Positions 26,301 through 34,986 of a DNA stretch of 64,000 nt are shown piece after piece (the first letter of the stretch is position 1; each line of letters opens with the position of its first letter). The DNA comes from Bradyrhizobium sp. 138 (GTDB taxonomy: Bacteria; Pseudomonadota; Alphaproteobacteria; Rhizobiales; Xanthobacteraceae). The stretch lies in contig NZ_JADPKT010000095.1 of NCBI RefSeq assembly GCF_023074075.1, positions 1-64,000 on the forward strand. The letters are read 5' to 3'. The position numbers and the translations under genes were made by a program. Below the pieces are notes generated by a model, which searched no databases, was not told the origin of the DNA, and saw only the letters and a program-made list of their open reading frames with translations.

Positions 26301-29300
26301 TGACCGGTGATCGTCGCGGTCGGCCGGTCGGTCAGGTCGATGTCGGTGAAATGGATCGTGCCGGTCCCGCCCGAAACCGGGTCGAGCGCGGTCGATCCCG
26401 TGGTGTCCGCAAGCTCGGAGAAGCTCACGCTCGGCTGGGCCTCGGCCGCGGTGAAGACCGGCGCGTCGTCATCGGCATTGAGCGTGATCAGCGTGCCGCC
26501 ATGACCGTCGCTGCTGCCGGCAAAATGCGCGTTGCTGTAGTCGGCACCGACGAGCTTCAGCGTGATCGTGTGGCCGTAGGCATCGCTCACGACGAGATTG
26601 CCGGTGACCGGGTCGTAGGTCGCCGAGGTGCCGCCGTCATATTTGATGGTCGACAGATCGATCTTGTCGGTCGCGGCGAAGCCCGCGATCGAGCCGCCGA
26701 AGCTGCCGGTATCGACCTGCAGCATGGCACCGCCGCCGTCGAAGGTGATAGTCTGCGACACCGTACCCTCGAGCTTCAGCGTCGCATTGGTGTCGATCGT
26801 CACGGAGCCTGAGCCCGACAGCGAGCCGAACAGCGTCAGGGTCCCGCTATTGACCTCGATGTTGCCGGTGTTGGCGATAGTGCCCGAGATCGACGCCGTG
26901 CCCCAGCTGTCGATCTCATTGGAATTGGCGATGCTCAGGCCGCTCCCGGAAATCGAGGCGCCATTGAGCAGATCGATGTGGCCCGCGTTGACGATCGAGG
27001 ACAAATTGCCGAACACGCTGGTGCCGGAAACGGTCCAGGTGCCTGCCGCTTCGTTGTTGAAAGTCGCGGTGGCGACCGAGACATTGCCGTTGATGTGACC
27101 GCTGTTGTTGATCACGACGGCCCCGCCGGTTTCGACGATGGCGTAAGTCGCGGCAGTCACGGTCGAGGCGACGGCGGGTCCGATCGTGCCGGAATTGTCG
27201 ATCGTCGCCGTGCCGGTCGCGTTCTCCTGGATATAGATCGCCGCGTGGGCGGTCGGAGCCACGATCGATCCTGAATTGGTGATATGGGTCGAGCCGGTCG
27301 CACCCGCCCCGTTCTGCGTCACGCTGATTCCGGCCAGACTCGTGCTGGTGATGCTGCCATCGTTGACGATGGTGATATCGCCGGCGCCGCTCGCAACGGC
27401 GGCGAGGCCGACCGTGCCGGTGGCGGAGCCGTTGTTGGTGACGCTGACGTCGCCGCCGCCATGATCGAATGCGCCGATGGCGGTGCCCGCGGCCGTGATG
27501 GACGACAGCTCGCCGGTCGTGACCGTGACGTTGCCGGCGCCCCAGGTGAATGCCTCGATACCGTAGCCTGCAGCGGCGGTGATCGTGGCATCGCTGTCCA
27601 CGATGACGTCGCCGTTGACTGCATTCGAGAATGTGCCGAGGCCGCCAGGCTTGTAGCCTGCGATGATCCCGCCCGGCGTGGTTCCGTCGTTGTTCAATGT
27701 CGAGCCGGAATGGATCGTGCCGTGCGCCTCGACCGTGATCGTGCTGCCCACGCCGGTCGCGATCGCGACGGCGTAATTGACTGCGACGATGCCCGAGCTG
27801 CCCGAGGTGATGTTGTCGCCGTTCGCCAGGGTGACCGTGATGTCACCCGCATCCAGGCTGTAGGCCCTAATGCCGTAGCTCGTCGCACCCGAGATCGTGA
27901 CATTCTCGCCGAGCGTGACCGTGACATCGCCGGCGCCGCCGCTCAACGCAACGGCGTTGATGCCGACGCTCTGGCTGCCGGAGACCGAAATCGTCGTCCC
28001 GGCAAAGCTGTTCACCGTGACGTCGCCATTTCCATAGTTATAAGCGTTAATGCCGTAACCGGAAGCGGCGGTGATGTCGGCGTGGTTGTTGACGATCACC
28101 GCACCGTTGACGCCGGTGTTGGCGCTGGTGCCGCTCGCCGCACCGGTGTAGCCGGCTTCGATTCCAGCCGGTAGATTGCCGGCCAGGTTCGGGCTGCTGC
28201 CGGAATTGACCGTGCCGTAAGTCGTCACAGTGATGCTGCTGCCGGACGCGCCACCGATCGAGCTTGCCCGGTTGACCGCGACGATGCCCGAGCTGCCCGA
28301 ACTGAGGGCGCTGCCAGCCTCCGTCGTAACGCTCAGGCTGCCGCTGCCATAGCTGCGCGCCCGAATGCCGTAGATCGAATCACCCGCGATCGTACCGCCG
28401 GCGTCGATCCCGATGTCGCCATTGCCTTGCGTTGTTGCATCGATGCCGTACGCGCCACCGACGGCGCCGCCGAGCTGGGTGATCGAGATATCGCCGCCAT
28501 TGGTGCCGTTCAAATTCTCGACCAGCACGCCGACCGAATTCGCGCCGGAGCCGGTCGCCTTGCCGGTGAGATTGCTGACCGTGATCGTGCCGGAGCCGGT
28601 CGCGCTATCGCGCAGCCAAATGCCATGGCCGGCGAGGCCCTTGATATCGCCAGTCGCCGACAGCGAAATGTCGCCAACGCCGTTCTGGGTGACGACGATG
28701 CCGTTGGCCGCGCCGGTCAGTGCGCCGGTGGGCGTGAGAACGATGTTGCCATGGCTGCCGCTCGTCCCGCCCGATGCCGTGAAGTCGAGCGCATCGCCAC
28801 TCGACGCCGTGATATCGGCATCCCCGGTGATGGTGAAGATGCCGCCGGTCGACGCCTGACCGGCGATGGTGCCGGTAAAGCCATGGCTCGTGGCGTCGAG
28901 CCCGAGCGTATTGCTGCCGCCGGCGAAGGTCACGGTCTGCGCATCCGCACCGCCGAGCTTGAGCGTCGCCCCGTCGTCGATGATTAGCGTCCCCACGCCG
29001 GTGAGGCCGCCGGCGAGGTTGAGCGTGCCGCTCTGGACCTCGATCGTTCCGGTGTTGGTGACCCCGGCCGTGATCACGTTCAGGCCGGAGACGCCGTAGA
29101 GGTTGCCGGAATTGCTCAGGCTGCCGCCGTTGATAGATACATCGGACAGATAGAGCTGCGAAGTGCCATCGACCGCGATCGTACCGCCGATATTGGTGAC
29201 GGTGGCGGTTGCCAGTTTCAGCACCCCGCCCGTCACCGCCTCGATCAGGCCCTGGTTGGTGATGGCGTGAGCGATGCCGGGATCGATCGTCAGCGTGCCG

Positions 29301-32300
29301 CCGGTGACGGTGATCGTGCCGGTGTTGGTGATATCGGCGGTGTTGATCGCGCTCGAGCCGGTCGATTCCAGCGTGCCCGCGATCTCCACCGTGCCGCCCT
29401 CGATGGTCGTACCGACGAGGCCGACCGTCGACCCCGACTCGACGGACACCGCGCCGCCGGCGTTGGCAACCGTCGTCGAGGTCAGCGTCAGGGTGCCGTC
29501 GTTGATCGCTGCCAGCGTCCCGGTGTTGGTGACGGCCTGCTGGTCGATGTCGAGGTCGGCACCATTGGCCCGAAGCGTGCCCGCATTGGCGATGGCGGCC
29601 GAGGTCGTAGCGGTCAGCGTCAGCACGCCGCCGACTGCCTCGATCAGACCATCGTTGGTGATGGAAGAATTGGTGATCGTGCTGGCGCCGGAGGAAGCCA
29701 AGGTCCCGGAAACCGCAAGTACGCCGCCGGTCAGGCCTGCAGCCGACAACGTCAGCTTCTTGTTCGCATCGACCTTGACGGTGCCGCCATTGGCGATCGC
29801 GGCGCCGGCAACGGTGGCGTCGTCAAGCGTCAGCGTGACGCCGCTTTGGACCGTGACGGCGCCGTTATTCAGCATGGCGTTGCCGCCGATCGTGCTGTTG
29901 CCCGTGACGTCGATTGTACCGCCGGCCGCGCCGCTGTAATTGTTGATGGTGCCGCCCGAGATCTCGGTGCCGGACAGCGTCAGGGTTTGGCCGTCGTCGA
30001 CCTTGATGACATGGCCGGTATTGGCAAGGACGTCGTTGAGCAGCGTCGCAGCGCCCGCGATCTCGAGCATGCCGTTATTGGTGATCGCCCCCTTGGCCGC
30101 GGCGGAAGCGCCCTGGATGATGGCGCCGTCCTCGAGCGTGACCGCGCCGTCGATCACGACGCTGGACTTGTCGGTGATGACAGTGCCGGAGACGGTGACG
30201 TCGTCCAGCGTCAACTCGGCATCGGCGGTGATCGCGCTGATGCTGACGGTAGCCCCGCCGTCGATCTTGCTGACGCCGGTGACATCGATCATGCCGGCGC
30301 CCTTGATGGCACCGCCGCTGATGGTGGAATCGTCCAGAATCAACGCGGCATTGGTATCGACGGTGACGCTGCCGCTCGAATTGTCGACGGTCGAGCCCTG
30401 GTCGATCGCCAGCACGCTGTTCGCCAGCACCGCGATCGCGCCGGTATTGGTAACGGTCTCGCTGCTCAGCGCGTTGCCGGTGCTGCTGACCTTGAACGTC
30501 GCATTGTTCGTGAGAACGCCGCCGCTCAGCACGGCGTTGCCGGTCAGGTCAATCTCGCCATTGTCAGTGACCGTGCCTGCGCCGCTGATGGTCGCGCCGT
30601 TGATGGTCAGCTTGCCGGATGCATCGATCGCGACATTGCCGGTGGTGGCGACCGTCGACCCCTGATCGATCGTCAGCCAGCCATTTGCCAGCACCTTGAT
30701 CGTGCCGGACGTATTGGAGACGGTCTCGTGAGCGAACGCGACCGTATCCTGGACGTTGACCGTGCCTGAATTGATCAGCGTGCCGTTCTTGATCACGCTC
30801 GTGCCGTCGAGCTCCAGCGTGCCGAGAATGGCGACGGTGCCGCCATCGACCGTCACGCCGTCGACAATCAGCGTCGCGCCGGCATCAGCCTGGACGGTAC
30901 CGCCGGTATTGGCGACATCGCTCTTCAGCAACAGCGTGCCGCCGGACAGGTCGATCGTGCCGTAATTGGCGATGGCGATCAGGGTATCGATCGTGCCGCC
31001 CGCCGCCAGGGTGAGCGTGCCCGCATTGGTGATCGTGCTGGTGTTGGTAACGACCACACCGGATGTCCGGGTGATCGTTTCGACATCGATCGCCCCACCG
31101 ACGATGACGTGGCTTCCGAGCGAGTTGGTGAACTTCGCGTCGGCATTGAGGGTGAGCTTGCCCCCGATGGTCAGCGTGCTGTTGTTGATGATCTCCGGCG
31201 TCTTGTGGCCGGGCGCCGTGTCGTAGTCGTCCAGCGTCAGCGACTTGGCATAGGCGGCGGTATCGATCGTCACCGGATAGGACGGCGTCAGGCCGTGGAG
31301 CTGATCGGTGATGACGATGACGTCGTCGTTGCTGGTCGGAACCGTGCCGGTTTCCCAGTTGGCCGCGTCCTTCCAGAATCCGCCGGAGGGACCGCCGGCC
31401 TCGTCGGTCGCGATCCACACCACCGCGGGCGCATCGGTACCGGTGATCGTGACGGTGATGGTCTGCTGCGAGGTCGCGCCCTGCGAATCCGTCAGCGTCA
31501 CGGTGTAGACCAGCGTCAGCACCGCGTTCTTCGGAATGAAGTCGGCGAGATAAACTGGCAGATCAGCCAGCGACCAGTTGATGACGCCGGTGCCGTCCCC
31601 GGTGCTGTCGGCGCCCGCGGCGATCGCGACCGACATCGCGCTCTGGAACGCCGCGAGCGGGCCCGGCGGAACGGTACCGCCGTCAGGCAAGGTCGCGCTG
31701 GTCAGCGCCACCGACACGGTATGTTTGTCGGTGAGATCGACGTCGTCGAAGTTCAGGGTACCCGACGTCGGCACATCGCTGGTGAGCGGGCCACCCGGAA
31801 TGCTGGTGCCGCCTTCGAAGGTGATGACCGGAACGCCGGTGGTGATCACGGGCTTGTCGTTCGTTCCCGTGATCGTGATGGTGATCGGGATGAACTTGCT
31901 CTCGGGATTGACTGCGAAATTGGTGTCGACGCGGACCATATAGGTCAGCGTCAGCGTTTCGCCGGCCGCGAGGAAGTCGAAGACGTTGTCGGGGATCGTG
32001 TAGGTCCAGACTGCCGAGCCGTTGTTGTCGTTGCCGGCGCCGGGGACGACGTTGATCTGGATCAGCGTCGCCGCGATGTCCTGCTTCTGGAGCGCGGAGA
32101 GCGAGCCGGTGACGTCGTGCTGTCCGGCATCCTTGTAGACGTAGTTCGGCGCGTCGGCGAGGCTGATGCTCACCGTCGGCCGGTCGCCGAGGTTTTGATC
32201 GACGAACCTGATCAGGCCGGAAATCGTGTCGGTATGCGCGTCGCCGGTCGTATCAGCGCGCTCGATCAGCGCGAACGCCGTCTTCACGGCGCCGCCGGCG

Positions 32301-33457
32301 TCAAAGCTCTGCACAATCGGCTGGCCGGGTATACGCCCGGCAGTCGGCGTGGAGGTGGTGGGCGCCTCCTGCGCCGGTGGATTGACGTTCGTGAAGACAG
32401 CGGCCGCGACGTAGCCGGCCTGGGTCTTGATCAAGACTCCGTCGCTGGTCTGGGTGATCGTGTCGGTGAAGTTCGAGGTCAGCTTGGTGTTGGTGTTGTC
32501 GGTGAACTTCAGCGTGAACACGTCCGTGATCAGCTTCTGCACGTCCGGCGACATCAGCGCGTTGGAGATCGAGACGTTGCCGCCGCTGATCTGGATCATC
32601 TGGCCAGCCTGGTTGACCGTCGCGATCGGCAGCAGCGTGACCTTGTCGAACAGGATGTAGGAGCCCGTGGTGCCGTTCGGCTCGACCAGCACCTGGAAGC
32701 TCGCCTGCGGCTGCGGATCGCCGCCGCCGGCGGGAACGACGAAGTTGATCTGGGTCAGCACCGCAGTGCCGCGGATGCCCATGGTGGCGACCGGCGTGTC
32801 GATCTTCATGTCGCCGTGCTTGGCGGTCTCGCCGGCGACGAAGGTGATGGTGCCCGCGACAAGGCTGAGCAGCGAGGAATTGCTCGACCCGTTGGGGTCG
32901 TAGACCATCTCGTTCAGCACCATCCGCGCATTGGAGGACAGGCCGAACACGGTGCCGTCGATGAAGGTGATGCCGAGCGTCGAATCGGCGCCGGTCGAGA
33001 CCACGTCACCCTTCTCGACATTGTCGCCGTTGTTCAGGATGACCGAGACGCCGTTGCGGATCGCGGTCGCGCTGCCCACGAGCTTGGTGACGTGGCCGAT
33101 GACCTGGGCCGCGGTCGCGCCGGGCGCGGCTTGCGCAACCTGGACATGGCCCGTCAGCGCGTTGACGACGTCGCCGGTGAGATGGGCGCCATCGGGCGAG
33201 GCGAGCGCGGCGCGCTTGTCGCCCCGGAAATAATCGTGAATGACGAACTCGTGATCCTCGTGGGACAACACGAGATCGAGGCCTGTGCGCTTGAACTCGG
33301 CGTTGAAGATCAGGTTGGCGTCGGGAACAACGAACGCGCCCTCAGGCACGTGACCATGCGCTTTCGCCGTAAAGGAATCGACATGGGCATTGCCGGACGA
33401 GCGGGAACCCTGGCCGTCCAAGGAAATCGCGCCGTCAAATTGGCCAGCGTAATTCAA
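23366..33457 (-). CDS. Giant FecR/VCBS/beta-helix adhesin-like type I secreted protein
   Basis: A 3,363-residue acidic protein rich in Gly, Thr, Asn and Asp, with apparently one cysteine. Order: N-terminal region 1-118; FecR-type domain about 119-232; VCBS-like domains about 393-545 and 550-680, with I-T-I-T-G-T-N-D linkers; beta-helix/autotransporter-like Gly-Thr-rich repeats about 680-2330; another VCBS-like domain about 2331-2475; a seven-repeat propeller-like block about 2640-3005; cadherin-like segments; and an RTX-like motif (GTSGKDVIFATETNDTLTGG, about 3233) with a C-terminal tail typical of type I secretion signals. There is no Sec signal peptide. The start appears to be TTG at 33457; the next in-frame Met is residue 179. 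It probably acts as a surface adhesin or matrix protein. A LapG-like protease gene is divergent from it and a CHASE2 cyclase gene lies downstream. Confidence 0.9.
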   Translation of the reverse strand: MNYAGQFDGAISLDGQGSRSSGNAHVDSFTAKAHGHVPEGAFVVPDANLIFNAEFKRTGLDLVLSHEDHEFVIHDYFRGDKRAALASPDGAHLTGDVVNALTGHVQVAQAAPGATAAQVIGHVTKLVGSATAIRNGVSVILNNGDNVEKGDVVSTGADSTLGITFIDGTVFGLSSNARMVLNEMVYDPNGSSNSSLLSLVAGTITFVAGETAKHGDMKIDTPVATMGIRGTAVLTQINFVVPAGGGDPQPQASFQVLVEPNGTTGSYILFDKVTLLPIATVNQAGQMIQISGGNVSISNALMSPDVQKLITDVFTLKFTDNTNTKLTSNFTDTITQTSDGVLIKTQAGYVAAAVFTNVNPPAQEAPTTSTPTAGRIPGQPIVQSFDAGGAVKTAFALIERADTTGDAHTDTISGLIRFVDQNLGDRPTVSISLADAPNYVYKDAGQHDVTGSLSALQKQDIAATLIQINVVPGAGNDNNGSAVWTYTIPDNVFDFLAAGETLTLTYMVRVDTNFAVNPESKFIPITITITGTNDKPVITTGVPVITFEGGTSIPGGPLTSDVPTSGTLNFDDVDLTDKHTVSVALTSATLPDGGTVPPGPLAAFQSAMSVAIAAGADSTGDGTGVINWSLADLPVYLADFIPKNAVLTLVYTVTLTDSQGATSQQTITVTITGTDAPAVVWIATDEAGGPSGGFWKDAANWETGTVPTSNDDVIVITDQLHGLTPSYPVTIDTAAYAKSLTLDDYDTAPGHKTPEIINNSTLTIGGKLTLNADAKFTNSLGSHVIVGGAIDVETITRTSGVVVTNTSTITNAGTLTLAAGGTIDTLIAIANYGTIDLSGGTLLLKSDVANTGGTVQADAGATLIVDGVTVDGGTVAILGTLELDGTSVIKNGTLINSGTVNVQDTVAFAHETVSNTSGTIKVLANGWLTIDQGSTVATTGNVAIDASGKLTINGATISGAGTVTDNGEIDLTGNAVLSGGVLTNNATFKVSSTGNALSSETVTNTGAIAVLANSVLAIDQGSTVDNSSGSVTVDTNAALILDDSTISGGAIKGAGMIDVTGVSKIDGGATVSISAITADAELTLDDVTVSGTVITDKSSVVIDGAVTLEDGAIIQGASAAAKGAITNNGMLEIAGAATLLNDVLANTGHVIKVDDGQTLTLSGTEISGGTINNYSGAAGGTIDVTGNSTIGGNAMLNNGAVTVQSGVTLTLDDATVAGAAIANGGTVKVDANKKLTLSAAGLTGGVLAVSGTLASSGASTITNSSITNDGLIEAVGGVLTLTATTSAAIANAGTLRANGADLDIDQQAVTNTGTLAAINDGTLTLTSTTVANAGGAVSVESGSTVGLVGTTIEGGTVEIAGTLESTGSSAINTADITNTGTITVTGGTLTIDPGIAHAITNQGLIEAVTGGVLKLATATVTNIGGTIAVDGTSQLYLSDVSINGGSLSNSGNLYGVSGLNVITAGVTNTGTIEVQSGTLNLAGGLTGVGTLIIDDGATLKLGGADAQTVTFAGGSNTLGLDATSHGFTGTIAGQASTGGIFTITGDADITASSGDALDFTASGGTSGSHGNIVLTPTGALTGAANGIVVTQNGVGDISLSATGDIKGLAGHGIWLRDSATGSGTITVSNLTGKATGSGANSVGVLVENLNGTNGGDISITQLGGAVGGAYGIDATTQGNGDIGIDAGGTIAGDSIYGIRARSYGSGSLSVTTEAGSALSSGSSGIVAVNRASSIGGASGSSITVTTYGTVNSGSSPNLAGNLPAGIEAGYTGAASGTSANTGVNGAVIVNNHADITAASGYGINAYNYGNGDVTVNSFAGTTISVSGSQSVGINAVALSGGAGDVTVTLGENVTISGATSYGIRAYSLDAGDITVTLANGDNITSGSSGIVAVNYAVAIATGVGSTITVEAHGTIHSGSTLNNDGTTPGGIIAGYKPGGLGTFSNAVNGDVIVDSDATITAAAGYGIEAFTWGAGNVTVTTGELSSITAAGTAIGAFDHGGGDVSVTNNGSATGTVGLAAVASGAGDITIVNDGSITSTSLAGISVTQNGAGATGSTHITNSGSIVAPTAHAAIYIQENATGTATIDNSGTIGPAVASTVTAATYAIVETGGAVVINNSGHINGNVSVATATFNNEAAGTWTVSGTSVFGNLSSIVNAGHIDLLNGASISGSGLSIANSNEIDSWGTASISGTIANTGNIEVNSGTLTLFGSLSGSGSVTIDTNATLKLEGTVSQTITFDGGGAMLQVDTGSFGGSIAGFAATDKIDLSTIKYDGGTSATYDPVTGNLVVSDAYGHTITLKLVGADYSNAHFAGSSDGHGGTLITLNADDDAPVFTAAEAQPSVSFSELADTTGSTALDPVSGGTGTIHFTDIDLTDRPTATITGQAVTWLDTDHTTQLTLSSGEIAALEQALSLQQPGNKNNGAVGWSYSITDDTLDFLAEGQTATVVSTIALDDHQGETDTAQVTVTITGANDAPTLADATLGAIDEDAAAPAGSSVGMLFSAGCHDADAGAGFKAVAITASHATAAQGVWQYEVAGSNQWIDISGVSETSALVLATDALIRFVPAANYSGVPGSLDVHALDDTYGGNVTTAVLIDITSPAIGSSISAQAATLSTEVIPVADPPAFAIDYTPIPDAGEFLVNTTTANDQTYSAVGALSDGGYVIAWVSQGQDGDGTGIYAQHYASSGAKVGGEFRVNTATGGSQSSPYVVGLEGGGFVVSWTSGSDNQATIHLQRYDAAASPVGGEASLSGYGENSTLAALSNGGFVITYVTFDSSTSGTYGIVYDASGTATSGPFLINTTTASQQQGDSVAATSDGGFVASWHSYGQDTPDSWGVYFQRFDAQGNKLGGEVQVNTNTAGDQYGGELAVLKDGSIVVSYTDANALVLRHFSSSGAPIGSEVSISDAMTGTVQTLPDGGFLVTYQSHDAPGSLGLLGQRFDASLHAVGSSFVINETTAGDQLFLPDRSNPTAVTAAGKIVSAWYTSGVGGNDVEARVFAVPGFGSESGQVKLPAITAAAADTDGSETLLIKLSGYPADATFSIGHAGTGADAGHWLISAAEIASLGTSGLTMTAPVGYHGEFSLHVGATVIDSVSGLSGPLTDTYTVTKDVMVKVDGGPVIDTSGFHVEHINENSTDIITDLLVIDNDAGAATHNFTVEVSTAHPTVSSVGLYPTSGSLDEINAGLAEGAGITYDAGQTPPDTDQITLKVTDTTTGLFDTVNFIFEAGDIGQSLILEGTSGKDVIFATETNDTLTGGGAKDQFVFMPGLMYDGSGQPVTDFSHTITDFTAGLDKIDLRQFSDVSSTSNLAIAQLQNGDTLITWNQEVTLQSGPIQEHESLLLKNVVAANLQASDFIFGAHVT
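24440..25543 (-). repeat. Seven propeller-like protein repeats within the giant adhesin
   Basis: About residues 2640-3005 consist of seven repeats of about 52 residues. The consensus is G-E-F-x-V-N-T-T-T-x-x-D-Q, then L-x-D-G-G-F-V-V-x-W, then a Q-R-Y/F-D-A-x-G-x-x-V-G unit at the end. Repeats 3, 5, 6 and 7 are more diverged. The count and strand pattern fit a seven-bladed beta-propeller, but this is inference from the repeat pattern. Confidence 0.65.
26465..31420 (-). repeat. Beta-helix-type repeat region of the giant adhesin
   Basis: About residues 680-2330 are built from irregular 15-25-residue repeats such as I-T-N-T-G-T-I-T-V-T-G-G-T-L-T and G-x-G-D-I-T-V. These are typical of right-handed beta-helix passenger domains of adhesins. 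Within it, a 165-residue (495-base) module is duplicated in tandem. The same 23-base string occurs near 28276 and 27781 on the plus strand. Confidence 0.75.
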
Positions 33458-34079
33458 ACGGGCACCGTGAAAAGGGTTAAAATTTAAGTAAGTATCGACC
33501 GCCTAAGCTTGCATAGCATTAGGAAGTCCTTAGCGATACCATCTATTGCTTGTGTGATTTCGCGTCACTTGGCTCCGGCAGGCCCCACGGGTCGGCGCCC
33601 CTAAAGAGAAGCCGAAGTAATTACTCAAATATTCCGAAGTCAAATTCGGCTCATTTCCACGCATTTCCAGTCATCCAAAGTAACCTGCCGTATAGCTACG
33701 GAGCAGATACTTGCGTCATCTCCCCTCCGCGGGGCCCCGCAGCATCCTGCGGCAAATACGGAGTTAAATCTGTGACCTAACTAACAGAACCCCCATGAAA
33801 TAGGGGTGCGTTAGCCATAGGGCGCAGATTCGGTTGTTCTACAACTTGTGCCTGCATTGGCTCCCTTTCGCGGCACCAGGACACCTCCTTGCCTCCGAAT
33901 CGTAAAATTTTACGCAATTTGGGCAGGCCCGTTTCAGCCTGTTCCCGCTTTTGGGAACCCCCTGCCGGGCGCGTTAAGCAGAACAAAACGGCCCGTCTCG
34001 CACTATCTCCCCGAAAGCAACAAAGCCCGGCGCGTCGAGGTCGAGGGGGACCTGGCGAAGCCCGGGAAGGGGATGTCAG
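33458..34079. promoter_or_regulatory. 622-base divergent leader between adhesin and protease genes
   Basis: No gene was found. The adhesin-proximal half (about 33480-33720) is clearly more AT-rich than the rest of the window. Structures seen are a 12-base perfect palindrome (33729-33740), an overlapping hairpin (33737-33752), a small hairpin ACCCC/GGGGT (33789-33807) and a 14-base perfect palindrome CGTAAAATTTTACG (33901-33914). This region must hold the promoters of the adhesin and of the LapG-like protease. Confidence 0.6.
33901..33914. promoter_or_regulatory. 14-base perfect palindrome, candidate operator
   Basis: CGTAAAATTTTACG is a perfect AT-centred palindrome in a high-GC genome, 166 bases upstream of the protease start and 444 bases upstream of the adhesin start. 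Size and symmetry fit a dimeric regulator site; the regulator is unknown. Confidence 0.4.
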
Positions 34080-34811
34080 ATGGAGACGGCTGCTCGCTCG
34101 CGCGCCTGGCGCGCAATCCTTGTCCTGTGCGGATTGATCCTGCTCGGATCGGCCGCCGAGCTTCGCGCCGGCACGCTGCTGTCGCCGGGCGCCGGCGTCC
34201 TCGTGCGCAAATCCGCCGAGCCGTTTGGCGTGTTCGCCTTCGCCATCTCCGCCGGCAACCTGCGGCAGAAATGGCTGGCGCTGAAGGACAGGCTCGATGA
34301 CGACATGGTTCAGCTTGCGCTGTGCGACGGCGACCGGGACAATTGCGCATCGCCTGCGGCCCTGAGGCTGCTCGCCATCGTCGACCAGGCCCGCACCCGC
34401 GACGGCCGCGCCCGGCTCGGCGAGGCCAACCGTGCCATCAACCTCGCCATCCGCGCCGCCGACGACGGCACTGACGACGTCTGGAGCTCGCCGCTTGCGA
34501 CCTTCGCGCGCGGCGCCGGCGATTGCGAGGACTACGCCATCGCCAAGCTGGCCGCGCTGCGGCTGGCCGGCATTCCGCCAGAGGATCTCCGCATCGTCGT
34601 GGTTCGCGACGTCAGGGCCAGCGAAGCGCATGCGGTCGCCGCAGCAAAGCTCGATGGGCACTGGCTGATGCTCGACAACCGCCGCATGGCGATGGTCGAG
34701 GACGACGCTGCGCGGAGCTACCAACCGCTGTTCACACTCTACCAGTCGGCGGTGTTGAAATATGTCGACGAACCCGCTCGGTTCTCGATGGTCGCCGCCG
34801 AGGCACGCTGA
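34080..34811 (+). CDS. LapG-type transglutaminase-like periplasmic cysteine protease (BTLCP)
   Basis: A 243-residue bacterial transglutaminase-like cysteine proteinase with an N-terminal signal or anchor helix (about 11-30). The Cys-His-Asp triad is intact: Cys149 in GDCEDYA, His184 in SEAHAV and Asp199 in LDNRR. The spacing (35 and 15 residues) is close to that of Pseudomonas LapG (37 and 17). LapG cleaves the N-terminus of large type I-secreted adhesins to release them from the cell, under control of the c-di-GMP receptor LapD. This gene is divergent from a 3,363-residue adhesin-like gene, which makes that protein the obvious candidate substrate. No LapD-like gene is in the window. Calcium dependence would be expected from the family. 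Confidence 0.88.
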   Translation: METAARSRAWRAILVLCGLILLGSAAELRAGTLLSPGAGVLVRKSAEPFGVFAFAISAGNLRQKWLALKDRLDDDMVQLALCDGDRDNCASPAALRLLAIVDQARTRDGRARLGEANRAINLAIRAADDGTDDVWSSPLATFARGAGDCEDYAIAKLAALRLAGIPPEDLRIVVVRDVRASEAHAVAAAKLDGHWLMLDNRRMAMVEDDAARSYQPLFTLYQSAVLKYVDEPARFSMVAAEAR

Positions 34812-34824
34812 TTGTAGCGGCCTC

Positions 34825-34910
34825 GTAGCCCGGATGGAGCGCAGCGCAATCCGGGACGGTGCCGCCGTTGCACGAATCCCGGATTACGCTTGCGCTCCAT
34901 CCGGGCTACG
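34825..34910. repeat. Intergenic palindrome (GTAGCCCGGATGGAGCGCAG type)
   Basis: Arms of about 32 bases at 34825-34856 and 34879-34910 are inverted copies with a few mismatches. This is a widespread rhizobial/Bradyrhizobium intergenic repeat type. It lies between the protease and LprI-like genes. Confidence 0.8.
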
Positions 34911-34986
34911 GGCCACCCACCACAAACCCATTCCACCCCGCGAACCGAACCGCTAGCATGGCGACAGCTATGCGGGGGCGACTGGA

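Noticed and set aside
26465..31420. The dense short repeats of the adhesin gene as a possible CRISPR array
   Set aside because: Repeats are irregular, translate in one frame into beta-helix motifs and have no uniform spacers; no cas genes lie nearby.
23375..33487. Many long open frames on the plus strand opposite the giant gene, up to 792 codons (31109-33487) and 518 codons (25256-26812)
   Set aside because: They follow the codon pattern of the minus-strand gene in a high-GC repeat-rich region, have unnatural Arg/Gly/Asp-rich products with no domain, and lack ribosome-binding sites.
34825..34910. Intergenic palindromes as tRNA or riboswitch candidates
   Set aside because: They are near-perfect inverted repeats without a cloverleaf, CCA end or known aptamer motifs, and similar elements occur in unrelated gaps.
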